Shown here: one piece after another, positions 8,283 through 16,692 of the stretch | Position numbering within the stretch: position 1 is the stretch's first letter | How the letters are laid out: every line of letters starts with the position of its first letter | NCBI RefSeq assembly: GCF_014256275.1 | Contig: NZ_JACCFE010000004.1 | Location: forward strand, 124,001 to 188,000 | From: Rhodococcus sp. 4CII | GTDB lineage: Bacteria; Actinomycetota; Actinomycetes; Mycobacteriales; Mycobacteriaceae | Direction of reading: 5' to 3' | DNA: 64,000 bases | Notes under the pieces: model-generated | The model's database searches: none | The model's input: the letters and a program-made list of their open reading frames with translations, nothing else | What the model was told of the DNA's origin: nothing | Program-made: the position numbers and the translations under genes

Positions 8283-9739
8283 CTGCGCTCCAGGGTGATC
8301 GGCAACCCGTCGACCGGAATGGGGAGCGAGGTGTTGTCCCACCTCGCTTCATACTGGTCGGGGACCGTCCAGGTGTAGGTGCGCAGCATGTGGTGCAGAA
8401 TCGCCTTGACCTCGAGGGTGCCGAAGTGCAGACCGATGCACTTGTGTACCCCTCCTCCGAAGGGGATCCACCCGAGGCGGTGATTCTGGTCCTCACGCCG
8501 CGGTTCGCTGAAGCGGTCAGGGTCAAAGGTGTCGGGGTCGGTCCAGCACGACTCGTCGAAGTGGTTCACCGACGGAGCCACGGCCACCAGGGTGTTCGCC
8601 GGGATGTGGTGTCCGGCAATCTCCACGTTCTCGACCGTCTTGCGCATCACGATCGGCACGGGCGCCACTAGACGCAGCGTCTCCTTGATCACCAGGTCGA
8701 GAGTCCCCAGCGAGTCCAGGTCGTCGATGTCCGGGCGGCGTCCACCGAGTTGGTCGGACTCGGCCCGCGCCCGTTCCTGCCAGGCCGGGTGCTTGGCGAG
8801 GAAGTAGGCGGCAGCGGTGGTGGTGATGGTCGATGTGTCGTGGGCCGCCATCATCAAGAAGATCATGTGGCTGACGACGTCCTCATCGGTGAACGCCTCA
8901 CCGTCGGCCGTGCGCGCATGGCACAGCCCCGCAAAGAGGTCGCCTCCCTGGCCACTTCGAGCCGCCGGCAGGTGCCGGGTGAAGTAGTCCTCCAAGAGCG
9001 CGCGCCCACGGACTCCGGCTCGCCAACGAGTCCCCGGCAGCGGGAAACGGATGAGCGAGCTGGCTGCACGCACGGTGGCCACGAAGGCGTCGTTGATGGC
9101 GTCGGTGTCCTCGCTTCCCCCCCGACCTGCCATGAAGACCTTCGTTGCGACGTCGAGAGTCAGGGCCTTCAGCAGCGGGTAGATGCGCGTGGATTGGCCC
9201 GCTGTCCACCCGGGGATGCTGGTCTCCAGCGTCGGGCCGAGCTGGTCGACGTAGCCGGCGAGCCGGTCACGGGTGAACGCCTCCTGCATGATCCGCCGAT
9301 GCATCCTGTGTTCGTCGAAGCTCATCAACATCAGGCCCCGGTGAAAAAAGGCATCGATGAGATAGGTCCACCCGTCCTGGGAGAACGACTTCGCCTTGGC
9401 CGTCAGCACCTCCTGTGTGGCATCCGGGCCGGCCACCGCCACTATTTTCGTGCCGAAGGCGCCCATCCACGAGACAGGTCCTAACCGCTGGTACCTGGCC
9501 CGGGAGAAGTTAGAGCCGAACCGGATGTAGTCCAGGGTGTGACCGAGCAGAGGCAAGCCGGCGGTCCCTAGGACCGGCTCGAGGCCCGACCCCGCCGGGG
9601 GCGGGGCGAGCTCACGGACAGGCCACCGGTCACTGGCCCCTAGCAGGGCCGCGTCGACCCGACTCGGCAGTGGCACCATGAGGACCGACGAGAGCCGCTC
9701 ACGACCCTTCGCCAGCGGGAGATGGATGACGTTCGTCAC
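8279..9739 (-). CDS. Cytochrome P450 (486 aa), second of three
   Basis: P450 monooxygenase of a longer type, resembling the CYP51/CYP120-like clans more than the ~400-aa class I enzymes. The I-helix reads MAAHDTSTITT (motif about 298-304), the K-helix ETLR (353-356), and the haem loop FGGGVHKCIG places the thiolate at Cys434. GTG 9739 is preferred as the start because GGAAAGGA lies 7 bases before it; a frame with ATG 30 bases earlier lacks such a site. Members of this shape often act on sterol-like or terpenoid substrates, which would fit a pathway with several oxidations. It is followed by the transglutaminase-like gene with ATGA overlap. Confidence 0.92.
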   Translation of the reverse strand: MTNVIHLPLAKGRERLSSVLMVPLPSRVDAALLGASDRWPVRELAPPPAGSGLEPVLGTAGLPLLGHTLDYIRFGSNFSRARYQRLGPVSWMGAFGTKIVAVAGPDATQEVLTAKAKSFSQDGWTYLIDAFFHRGLMLMSFDEHRMHRRIMQEAFTRDRLAGYVDQLGPTLETSIPGWTAGQSTRIYPLLKALTLDVATKVFMAGRGGSEDTDAINDAFVATVRAASSLIRFPLPGTRWRAGVRGRALLEDYFTRHLPAARSGQGGDLFAGLCHARTADGEAFTDEDVVSHMIFLMMAAHDTSTITTTAAAYFLAKHPAWQERARAESDQLGGRRPDIDDLDSLGTLDLVIKETLRLVAPVPIVMRKTVENVEIAGHHIPANTLVAVAPSVNHFDESCWTDPDTFDPDRFSEPRREDQNHRLGWIPFGGGVHKCIGLHFGTLEVKAILHHMLRTYTWTVPDQYEARWDNTSLPIPVDGLPITLERR

Positions 9740-9807
9740 TGATGTTCCTTTCCGAAACGCGGTCCGCACTCGCAGTCGTCGTACCCATCGCCCAAGGACC
9801 CGTCATC

Positions 9808-11010
9808 TCAGGCCGAGCCGGCGAGCACCAATTCGGCCCGGTCAATGGGGAGTTGCTGCGTGATGACCCGCTTGCTGAACATGAAGTCGCGGGGGCGTTT
9901 GATGCAGTCGGCGGCAATGAGCTCGCCGGCACGGAGGTAGAAGCAGGTGAAGTCGCGGTCCCGGGTGGGGTCGCCGCGGAGGACGACTTCGTCGTACCCG
10001 GTGTTGAGACCGGCGATCTGGAGCTTGAGATCGTATTGATCTGACCAGAACCATGGAAGCGCCGCTATCTTCTTGGACTTCCCGCAGACGGTCGCGGCGG
10101 CGACCTTGGCCTGCTCGCCCGCGCTCGGCACGGACTCCAGGCGTATGCGACGGCCGTAACGGGCCATGTCGTGACTGGCGCAGTCCCCGGCGGCGACGAT
10201 GTCGGGGTCGCTGGTCCGGGTCTGGTCGTCGATCACGACGCCGTTGTCGACGACCAGACCGGCGGCGGCGGCGAGCTCGGTGTTCGGCTCAACGCCGATG
10301 CCGACAATGACGAGGTCGGCGGGAATTGATTCGCCACTGGCCAGGATCACTTCGCGGACCCTGCCGTCGCCGGACAGAGCCTCGACCCGCGCGCCCGTCC
10401 GGATGTTCACGCCCTCCTCCCGGTGGATCCGGTCGAAGAACGCCGATACCTCCGGGGCGGTGACCCGCTCGAGGACGCGCCCGGTCGCCTCGAGCACGGT
10501 GACCTCCAGACCCAGTGCACGCAACGAGGCGGCCGTCTCCAGTCCGATGTAGCCGCCGCCGACGATCACGGCCCGACGCCCGGGGCTGGTGGCCTCTCGG
10601 ATCTTCTCGACGTCCGCGGCGGTGCGTAGGTAGTAGACTCCGGCCAGGTCGGCTCCCGGGGTGGGGAGCCGACGAGGGCGGGCGCCAGTGCACAGCGCGA
10701 GCTTGTCGTAGGGCAGTGCGTCGCCGGTGCTCAGTGAGAGGTGACCAGCCGAGCGGTCGATCGCCTCCACCGTCGCCTCCAGGAGTTGGATTCCCTGCTT
10801 GCTGTAGAACTCGGCGCTGCGGATCGCGAGCTCGCCGAGTGTGCTCTTCCCGGCCAGGTATGCCTTCGACAGCGGAGGGCGTTGGTAGGGCAGCGCCGAC
10901 TCCTCGCCGATGAGGACGATCTCACCGGTCCACCCTTCCTGGCGCAGGCCGGCTGCGAGTTGGGCCCCGGCATGGCTGGCCCCGACGATGACCGCTCGCT
11001 GCAAGGTCAT
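9808..11010 (-). CDS. FAD-dependent ferredoxin reductase, 400 aa
   Basis: NAD(P)H:ferredoxin reductase of the putidaredoxin-reductase type, feeding electrons to the ferredoxin at 12421-12741 and from there to the P450s. Two nucleotide-binding glycine motifs are visible: GASHAG near residue 10 for FAD and GGGYIGLETA near 150 for NAD(P)H. The FAD-site signature SDPDIVAAGDCA occurs in the second half. Length is standard. The start ATG overlaps the CYP153 stop by ATGA (11007-11010). CYP153, ferredoxin reductase and ferredoxin gene order matches known CYP153 alkane hydroxylase operons. Confidence 0.94.
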   Translation of the reverse strand: MTLQRAVIVGASHAGAQLAAGLRQEGWTGEIVLIGEESALPYQRPPLSKAYLAGKSTLGELAIRSAEFYSKQGIQLLEATVEAIDRSAGHLSLSTGDALPYDKLALCTGARPRRLPTPGADLAGVYYLRTAADVEKIREATSPGRRAVIVGGGYIGLETAASLRALGLEVTVLEATGRVLERVTAPEVSAFFDRIHREEGVNIRTGARVEALSGDGRVREVILASGESIPADLVIVGIGVEPNTELAAAAGLVVDNGVVIDDQTRTSDPDIVAAGDCASHDMARYGRRIRLESVPSAGEQAKVAAATVCGKSKKIAALPWFWSDQYDLKLQIAGLNTGYDEVVLRGDPTRDRDFTCFYLRAGELIAADCIKRPRDFMFSKRVITQQLPIDRAELVLAGSA

Positions 11011-12395
11011 GCGCCAACTTTCGGGGTGAGGCGGACCATCAGCTTGCTGATGCCCCTCACGAAGTTGGACTGCACGTACTCGGGCTCACCGACGACCTCG
11101 ATGTTCTCGAAACGTGGAAGCAACTCCTCCCACAGAATCCGCAGCTGCAGCTCGGCCAGCCGGTTGCCCATACAGCGGTGGACGCCAAAGCCGAAGGAGA
11201 TGTGGTTACGGGCGTTGGGCCGGTCGATGATCAGCTCATCGGGCCGATCGAACATGCGCTCGTCGCGGTTACCCGAGGCGTACCACATCACGACCTTGTC
11301 GCCCTTGCGGATGAACTGCCCGTTCAGCACGGTGTCGGCCTTGGCGATCCGGCGCATGTAGGCCAACGGTGTTTGCCACCGGATGATCTCCGAGACCATA
11401 TTGGGGATCAGGTCAGGGTTCGCCTTCAGCTTCTCGAACTGGTCAGGGAACCGGTTCAACGCGAGAACACCGCCGCTCATCGAGTTCCGCGTCGTGTCGT
11501 TGCCTCCGACGATCAGCAACACAAGGTTGCCCAGGAACTCCATCGGTCGGTCGATCAGATCCTTGGTGTCTTCGTTGCTCTGCAACAGGGTGATCAAGTC
11601 GAAGCCGGGTTCCTCCCCGGCAGCTGTCCGGGCCGCCTTGTCATGCCAGAGAGCGCTGAGACCTCGCGCCATGTCGCGCATGCCGCGGAACACCTCGTCA
11701 TTGTCCGAGGGACCGCCGTTGGCTTGCTCCATCGAGGATGCGAGATCAGACCAGTAAGCGAGCTTGCGACGCTGCTCGTACGGAAAGTCCAGGAGGGTCG
11801 CAAGCATCCGAGCGGTCAACTCGACCGAGACGCTCTGGACCCAGTCGAACGGCTGATCCACGGGCAGGTTGTCCAGCACCTCCTGGACGCGCGATCGAAT
11901 CAGACCCTCCATCTCACGCAGGTTCTTCGGCGCGACCACGCCTTGGACAGCGGACCGCTGCGCGTCGTGGCGTGGCGGATCCATCGCGATGAACATCTCG
12001 ATATCAAGAAAACGAGGCGGGACCCCGATGACGATCAACGGCTCGGCGGAGAAGACCTCATGGTTCTTGTCGACGGCCACGATGTCGGCATGCCTCGTGA
12101 CGGACCAGAACGGACCGAACGGACTGTTGGGCTGATAGTGGACCGGAGCCTCGTTGCGCACGCGCTCGAAGTACGACTGCCAGCGCCCCTGTCGATAGAG
12201 AAAAGGGTTACTGAGGTCGATGTCGGCGAGTTCGACGTCCTCCACCGGCGGGATGGGGCTCTCGACAAAGAGCCTCTCTCCATTCGTTCCGGTCACCCAT
12301 CGCCGGGTCTTGTCGTACAGCTGTGCGCCCTGGATCTGCCGCTCCATCGGGATAGTCGACTGAACCTTGGCGGCGATTGCCTCAGAAATCTTCAT
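11007..12395 (-). CDS. CYP153-type cytochrome P450 (terminal alkane/fatty acid hydroxylase), 462 aa
   Basis: The protein matches CYP153 along its length: LIVGGNDTTRNSMSGG in the I-helix (about 294-309), EIIRWQTPLAYMRR around the K-helix (336-349), and FGFGVHRCMGNRLAE with the haem Cys408. CYP153 enzymes hydroxylate the terminal carbon of medium-chain n-alkanes, cycloalkanes, limonene-like terpenes or fatty acids with a ferredoxin and a ferredoxin reductase, both encoded beside it. It lies 25 bp downstream of the ferredoxin gene and overlaps the reductase by ATGA. Base composition is visibly less GC-rich than the flanking IS and exporter regions, which suggests acquisition of the operon as a unit. 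The substrate is not determinable here. Confidence 0.95.
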   Translation of the reverse strand: MKISEAIAAKVQSTIPMERQIQGAQLYDKTRRWVTGTNGERLFVESPIPPVEDVELADIDLSNPFLYRQGRWQSYFERVRNEAPVHYQPNSPFGPFWSVTRHADIVAVDKNHEVFSAEPLIVIGVPPRFLDIEMFIAMDPPRHDAQRSAVQGVVAPKNLREMEGLIRSRVQEVLDNLPVDQPFDWVQSVSVELTARMLATLLDFPYEQRRKLAYWSDLASSMEQANGGPSDNDEVFRGMRDMARGLSALWHDKAARTAAGEEPGFDLITLLQSNEDTKDLIDRPMEFLGNLVLLIVGGNDTTRNSMSGGVLALNRFPDQFEKLKANPDLIPNMVSEIIRWQTPLAYMRRIAKADTVLNGQFIRKGDKVVMWYASGNRDERMFDRPDELIIDRPNARNHISFGFGVHRCMGNRLAELQLRILWEELLPRFENIEVVGEPEYVQSNFVRGISKLMVRLTPKVGA

Positions 12396-12420
12396 CGCGT
12401 CTTATCCGTTTCTCTCGTCG

Positions 12421-12741
12421 TCACATCTGAAACTCAGGCATTCGGACGATCAGGCCGTCCCACGCCTGGGAGACCGGCATCTGGCAGGACAGTCGAGAGG
12501 TCGGCTGACGCTCAGGGTTCATCGCGAGCATCTCCTCCTCATCGGCGCCGGAGAGGCCCACCTCCTCGGACCACTGCGGATCGACGATCACATGGCAGGT
12601 GCCGCACGCGGCCTCGCCTCCGCAGTCGCCGTCGATGCCGGGCACCGCGTTGTTGGTCGCGACCTGCATCAGCGACTGACCTTCCTCGAAAGGCGCCTCG
12701 TGTTTCTCGCCGTCGTGGGAGACAAAGGTGACAACTGCCAT
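12421..12741 (-). CDS. [2Fe-2S] adrenodoxin-type ferredoxin, 106 aa
   Basis: Electron carrier for the P450s. Cluster ligands follow the Cx5Cx2C...C pattern: Cys40, Cys46 and Cys49 in DCGGEAACGTC and Cys86 in RLSCQMPV. Length is typical. ATG 12741 was chosen because AGGAG lies 7 bases upstream; an in-frame TTG two codons earlier is less likely. First gene of the operon, divergent from the AraC-type regulator, with about 130 bp between the two starts in which the operon promoter must lie. A TTGACC word at 12780-12785 (minus strand) could be a -35 box, but no convincing -10 follows it. Confidence 0.95.
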   Translation of the reverse strand: MAVVTFVSHDGEKHEAPFEEGQSLMQVATNNAVPGIDGDCGGEAACGTCHVIVDPQWSEEVGLSGADEEEMLAMNPERQPTSRLSCQMPVSQAWDGLIVRMPEFQM

Positions 12742-12869
12742 AGCCAACTCCTGATACGTTGTCCTCGGCTTGGGAACTTGGTCAAAGTGTTGTCGAGGAT
12801 GAGCGCGGCGGCTATGTTCGGCGGAGTCAGAAACTTGTGAATTCGGCTCAAAGGGATCATGGTGAGCCA

Positions 12870-13871
12870 GTGATCCTCAATGACGAGGGTGTGCCCCCGC
12901 TTCTGTTCGTGCAACTGCTCGAGCGCCAAGCGCTCGACCCAGACGCACTCGCGCGGCTTCGCAACATCATGTCTCGCGAAGGAACCGACGAGGCGACGCT
13001 GATCCAGCATGACGTCCAGGCCCCGATACGGTGGTTTCGGGAGGTCTACCCCGAACTCGACGTCGACCAGGCAACCCTGCTCGGCTTCGCGTTCGCTGAA
13101 CAGGCCCAGTTGACGTCCTTCGGCCCGTTGAGTTTTCCGCTGGTCAGCGCAGGCTCGGTAGCCGAGATCGTGGAGCTGCTCACCTATCTGCCGTTGATCT
13201 CGACAGCCCTCAGTCCACAGTTCCATCCAAGTGAGCACGGCCTCACCGTCGGGTTCACCGCACACACAAGCGATCCGGCCCTGGACTGCCTGGTCGTCAC
13301 CTACTGCGGGTCGGCGCTACTGCGACTGCTTGACATGCTCGCCGGCGACATGCCGACCGTCACACTCCACCTGAGTTGGCCAGCGCCGCCCCTCCTGACC
13401 AATCATGAGGACGTACTAGCCGGGCGCCTGTTCTTCGACGCTCCGATGTCGTTCCTCCATGTTCCCGCGGACACGCTCAACGAGGTTTGCCGGTTCTCCG
13501 ATCCCCTCACGTACCGACTCGCCATCGGCGATCTGCAGCGAACTCTCGACCAGCGGGGCAGAACCACGTCGTTCTCGGAGAAGGTGAGACGGCTGCTGGA
13601 GGAGGATCCCGGACAGGGAAGTAGCCACTGGGTCGCACACGAGCTGTCGATATCCACCAGCACACTCAAGCGGCGCCTCTCCGAAGAGGGGACCACCTTC
13701 CGCGAGTTGCGCCAGTCATTCCTGCGCGAGCGCGCGATGCTGCGGCTACTCGACCGATCAATGTCGGTGAGTGAGGTCGCCACGGAGCTCGGATACAGCG
13801 ACCTCACCAACTTCTCACACGCCTTCAAGCGATGGACCGGCCGCTCTCCGAACGAGTTCCGGCACCCATAA
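12870..13871 (+). CDS. AraC/XylS-family transcriptional regulator, 333 aa
   Basis: Likely activator of the divergent catabolic operon, as in other CYP153 loci. An N-terminal arabinose-binding-like domain (the PF12625 type of the OruR/VirS group) is followed by a C-terminal double helix-turn-helix, with HELSISTSTLKRRL as the first and SVSEVATELGYSDLTNFS as the second recognition unit; the protein ends shortly after, as usual. The start is uncertain. The frame is open from TTG 12759, but that would leave only 17 bp to the ferredoxin start; GTG 12870 or GTG 12891 leave room for a promoter and fit the domain boundary better. Confidence 0.85.
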   Translation: MILNDEGVPPLLFVQLLERQALDPDALARLRNIMSREGTDEATLIQHDVQAPIRWFREVYPELDVDQATLLGFAFAEQAQLTSFGPLSFPLVSAGSVAEIVELLTYLPLISTALSPQFHPSEHGLTVGFTAHTSDPALDCLVVTYCGSALLRLLDMLAGDMPTVTLHLSWPAPPLLTNHEDVLAGRLFFDAPMSFLHVPADTLNEVCRFSDPLTYRLAIGDLQRTLDQRGRTTSFSEKVRRLLEEDPGQGSSHWVAHELSISTSTLKRRLSEEGTTFRELRQSFLRERAMLRLLDRSMSVSEVATELGYSDLTNFSHAFKRWTGRSPNEFRHP

Positions 13872-13882
13872 CCCTGAGCCGT

Positions 13883-13897
13883 CCCGTCTCCGACGGG
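13883..13897 (+). terminator. Possible hairpin terminator after the AraC-type gene
   Basis: CCCGTC and GACGGG form a 6-bp GC stem with a 3-base loop 11 bases after the regulator's stop. No run of T follows, so termination strength is doubtful, as is common in high-GC genomes. Confidence 0.3.
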
Positions 13898-14152
13898 TTG
13901 AAGGGGCTGCCGGATGTGCTAGAGACGTGTGGGTCCGTCCCCAGTGCGTGAGACCAGTGGCGCAGGTCCAGGGGACCGACCAAGGTTTCGGTCCGACATG
14001 GTCTTCCCGAGTCTCGGGGGCACCACGACGGCGCGACCAGTGGTGGAATCCGCGTCGACCCTGGGCACTTTGCAGCCAGGCCGAGTGGGCTATGCCTGCG
14101 GCATGGGCATGTACTCGGGCAAATCACCATTCTCGGAAAGGGACAACTCCGC

Positions 14153-14284
14153 ATGGCAACCCACATTCTCCGGATCGAAGGCAGGCACTGCGGCAGTTGC
14201 GCACTGCTCATCGACGACACCCTCGAGGACCTGCACAACATGGCCAACACGCACACTTCGATGAAGAAGGGCCGCAGCGCCTGA
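14153..14284 (+). CDS. Truncated heavy-metal-associated (CopZ-like) protein, 43 aa
   Basis: A short frame preceded by GGAAAGGGA about 9 bases upstream of ATG. It reads MATHILRIEGRHCGSC and continues ALLIDDTLEDL, a clear first half of the HMA ferredoxin-like fold with the CxxC metal site (Cys13, Cys16). Normal family members have about 65-70 residues, ending after a second beta-alpha-beta unit. Here the protein becomes MKKGRSA and stops, so the C-terminal strand, helix and final strand are missing. It lies immediately before the IS3 remnant, which may have removed the rest. The stub may bind Cu+ or Zn2+ through CxxC but is unlikely to fold normally. Confidence 0.7.
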   Translation: MATHILRIEGRHCGSCALLIDDTLEDLHNMANTHTSMKKGRSA

Positions 14285-14313
14285 GATTCCCACGCTTCTC
14301 CGGAGACTTTCCA

Positions 14314-14865
14314 TCAGGCTCCGACGAGCTCGGGTTCGATGATATCTGCCTCCTGTCCGTCTGGTCGGTCGTAGTAGGCGCGCTCGTATTCGTCGGATGA
14401 CAGTCCGCGCAGGCCGGCCTGAATCCTGCGCGGGTTGTACCAACCATCGATGTAGCGGAACAACGCCGCCTCCGCCTCGGCTCTGGTGGCGAATATTATT
14501 GCGGGCCGGTAGATAAGCTCGATCTGGGGTGTCGACCGCAGGTTGTCGGCGAGCGCATTGTCGAAGCTGTCCCCGATGCCTCCGGTAGACGGGGCGATGC
14601 CCGCGTCGACGAGCCGCTGGGTGAACCGAACCGCCGTAAATTGACGGCCCTTGTCTGTGGAAAATCAACTCCCCGCCCGGACATCGCGGGAGAACAGGGC
14701 GCAGTCGAGCGCCGAGAGCACCAGGTCGGTGTCCGCCCGCGGGCCGGATCGCCAGCCGACCACCTTGTTCGGGATCGCGTCGCGCACACTCGCCAACCAC
14801 AACGCCCCCTCCCGTGAGGATCCGCGTCAGGTCGGCCACCCACTTGGTGTTGGGCGCGGTCGCCC
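14314..14865 (-). pseudogene. IS3-family OrfB (DDE transposase) 3' remnant
   Basis: Read on the minus strand from 14865, the frame begins inside the integrase core with NTKWVADLTRIL (first Asp), continues with frame changes through VRDAIPNKVVGWRSG and DSFDNALADNL (near the third acidic residue), and ends with the typical C-terminus FRYIDGWYNPRRIQAGL and a stop at 14314-14316. OrfA and the first half of OrfB are gone. At its upstream edge it is fused to a truncated TetR gene. Confidence 0.8.
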
Positions 14866-14967
14866 GGCCGCGTCGAGCAACCGGTTGCGTGAGCGTGCCA
14901 GCCGCGGATCGGCCTGCTCGTCGGCCGCGGTGAGTGGGTCGGTCGCGGCGGGGTCCGGGGCGGTCAT
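14866..14967 (-). pseudogene. TetR-family repressor, N-terminal 34 codons only
   Basis: From ATG 14967 the minus strand encodes an acidic leader, then DPRLARSRNRLLDAA, the start of a TetR DNA-binding domain, and then runs into the IS3 remnant before the helix-turn-helix. The gene is divergent from the MFS exporter at 15097, with an intact 7-bp-armed palindrome between them, so it was very probably the exporter's repressor. Its loss should leave the exporter operon derepressed unless another copy acts in trans. Confidence 0.7.
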
Positions 14968-15040
14968 GGACGCGCACTCCTCCGATTCGTGTCGTTCAGC
15001 CCTGGGTGTATGTGTGGACTCTATCCCAAGCCCCGACCAC

Positions 15041-15069
15041 TATGATACGAATGGTCTCGTACCGAGACC
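15041..15069 (+). promoter_or_regulatory. Promoter and palindromic operator for the MFS operon
   Basis: TATGAT at 15041-15046 is a good -10 box. Directly after it the sequence GGTCTCG-TAC-CGAGACC (15053-15069) is a perfect 7-bp inverted repeat positioned at the transcription start, a typical TetR-repressor site. The -35 box is weak (TGGACT at 15015-15020). It lies between the truncated TetR gene and the exporter. Confidence 0.55.
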
Positions 15070-15096
15070 GTTGGTCTTTAAGTCGGGAGGTGTCCG

Positions 15097-16680
15097 GTGA
15101 ACACACCCGGGACGGACACTGTCGAGATCGCCCGGTGGACCAGGGCCCAGTGGTGGATGCTGACGGTGTCGTGCCTGGCGGTGGCGCTGGTGGTCGCGGC
15201 CATGGCGGCGTTGTATTCGGCGTTGCCGCAGATCGCGGTCGCGACCGGGGCGACGCAAGCCCAGCTGACCTGGATCGTCGACGGCTACACGCTGGTGCTG
15301 GCGTGTCTGGTGCTGCCCGCCGGAGCCATCGGTGACCGTTACGGGCGCCGCGGGGTGTTGGTGGCGGGGCTGGCGGTGTTCTCGGTCGCCTCGGCGCTGC
15401 CGCTGCTGCTGGCCGACCCGGTGTGGCTGATCGCGGCGCGCGCGCTGGCCGGTGCGGGCGCGGCGCTGGTGATGCCCTCGACGCTGTCGATCCTGACCGC
15501 GGGGTTCGCCCCTGCTCATCGCGGCCGGGCGGTGGGGGTGTGGGCCGGGGTCGCCGGGTCCGGGGCGGTGCTGGGCATCCTCGGTACCGGGTTGCTGCTC
15601 GAGCGGTGGTCGTGGCCCTCGGTGTTCGTCGGGTTGACCGTGGCCGGGGTGGTGCTGGGGGGGTTGGCGTGCACCATCGCCGAGTCCCGCCAGCGTGAGC
15701 ATCCGCCGGTGGACTGGGTGGGCGCGGCGGCGGTGGCCGTCGCGGTCGCGGCGATCGTGTTCGCCGTGATCGAGGTCCCCGCGCGCGGCTGGGCCGACCC
15801 GCTCGTCGCCGCCACCGCCGGGGTCGGTGTCCTCGCGACGGTGGTGTTCGTGGTCATCGAGCTGCGGTCCTCGGCACCGCTGCTGGACGTGCGGTTGTTC
15901 GCGCGCCGCGGTTTCGGTGCCGGCTCGCTGTCGGTGACCATCCAGTTCCTGGTCACCTTCGGAGTGTTCCTGCTGCTGGTGCAGTACCTGCAGCTGATCC
16001 TCGGCTACGGGCCACTGGCCTCGGCACTGGCGTTGGCGCCGATGGTGGTTCCGCTGATCGTGATTTCGGTGATCGCGCCGTGGCTGTCGAGCCTGGTCGG
16101 GTTGCGGGTGATGACCGTCACCGGCCTGCTCACCATCGCCGCCGGACTGGTGCTGGTGAGCCGGTTCACCGTCGCCGCGCACTACCCCGACCTGCTGTGG
16201 CCGCTACTGATCACGAGCGCGGGCCTGGGATTGTGCACCGCCCCGGCGACCTACGCCATCGTCGCCGACACCCCGGAGGCCAAACACGGGGTCGCCGCCG
16301 CGGTCAACGACGCCGCCCGCGAGATCGGCGCCGCGATCGGGATCGCCGTGGCCGGCAGCGTGCTCGCCGCCGGCTATACCCACCACATCCAGCCCGCCCT
16401 GCCCCGGCTGCCCGAGCCCGCCCGCGGCCCGGTCGCCGATTCCCTGGCCGCCGCCCTGCAGGTCGCCGACCAGGCCGGACCGGCGGCCCAGCCGCTGGCC
16501 GAGTTCGCCAAGGACGCGTTCGTGCACGGCAGCAGCCAGGCCGCGCTCGCGCTGGCCGCCCTCACCGCCGCCGGGGCGATCGTGCTGGCGGTCCTCGCTC
16601 CCGGCCCCACCACCCGCCGCTCCCGCACACCACGCCCGCACACGTCCACCCCGTCCCGCTCGAACACCCCCTTCTCGTGA
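15097..16680 (+). CDS. DHA2-family MFS drug exporter, 527 aa
   Basis: Proton-driven 14-helix multidrug exporter. About 14 hydrophobic segments are evident; GDRYGRRG follows the second, as in the MFS loop 2-3 motif, and the protein ends in a basic, Pro/Thr/Arg-rich tail. The GTG start is supported by GGGAGG 7 bases upstream. It is followed 12 bp later by a universal stress protein and then, with ATGA overlap, by a thioesterase, so export seems linked to handling of a lipophilic acid or CoA ester. Upstream lie an intact operator palindrome and the stump of a TetR repressor. A deleted relative of the same gene starts the window. Confidence 0.9.
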   Translation: MNTPGTDTVEIARWTRAQWWMLTVSCLAVALVVAAMAALYSALPQIAVATGATQAQLTWIVDGYTLVLACLVLPAGAIGDRYGRRGVLVAGLAVFSVASALPLLLADPVWLIAARALAGAGAALVMPSTLSILTAGFAPAHRGRAVGVWAGVAGSGAVLGILGTGLLLERWSWPSVFVGLTVAGVVLGGLACTIAESRQREHPPVDWVGAAAVAVAVAAIVFAVIEVPARGWADPLVAATAGVGVLATVVFVVIELRSSAPLLDVRLFARRGFGAGSLSVTIQFLVTFGVFLLLVQYLQLILGYGPLASALALAPMVVPLIVISVIAPWLSSLVGLRVMTVTGLLTIAAGLVLVSRFTVAAHYPDLLWPLLITSAGLGLCTAPATYAIVADTPEAKHGVAAAVNDAAREIGAAIGIAVAGSVLAAGYTHHIQPALPRLPEPARGPVADSLAAALQVADQAGPAAQPLAEFAKDAFVHGSSQAALALAALTAAGAIVLAVLAPGPTTRRSRTPRPHTSTPSRSNTPFS

Positions 16681-16692
16681 AAGAGGCCCGTC

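Noticed and set aside
15040..16182. 380-codon minus-strand frame opposite the MFS exporter
   Set aside because: His/Gln/Arg/Gly-rich shadow caused by high third-position GC of the exporter gene.
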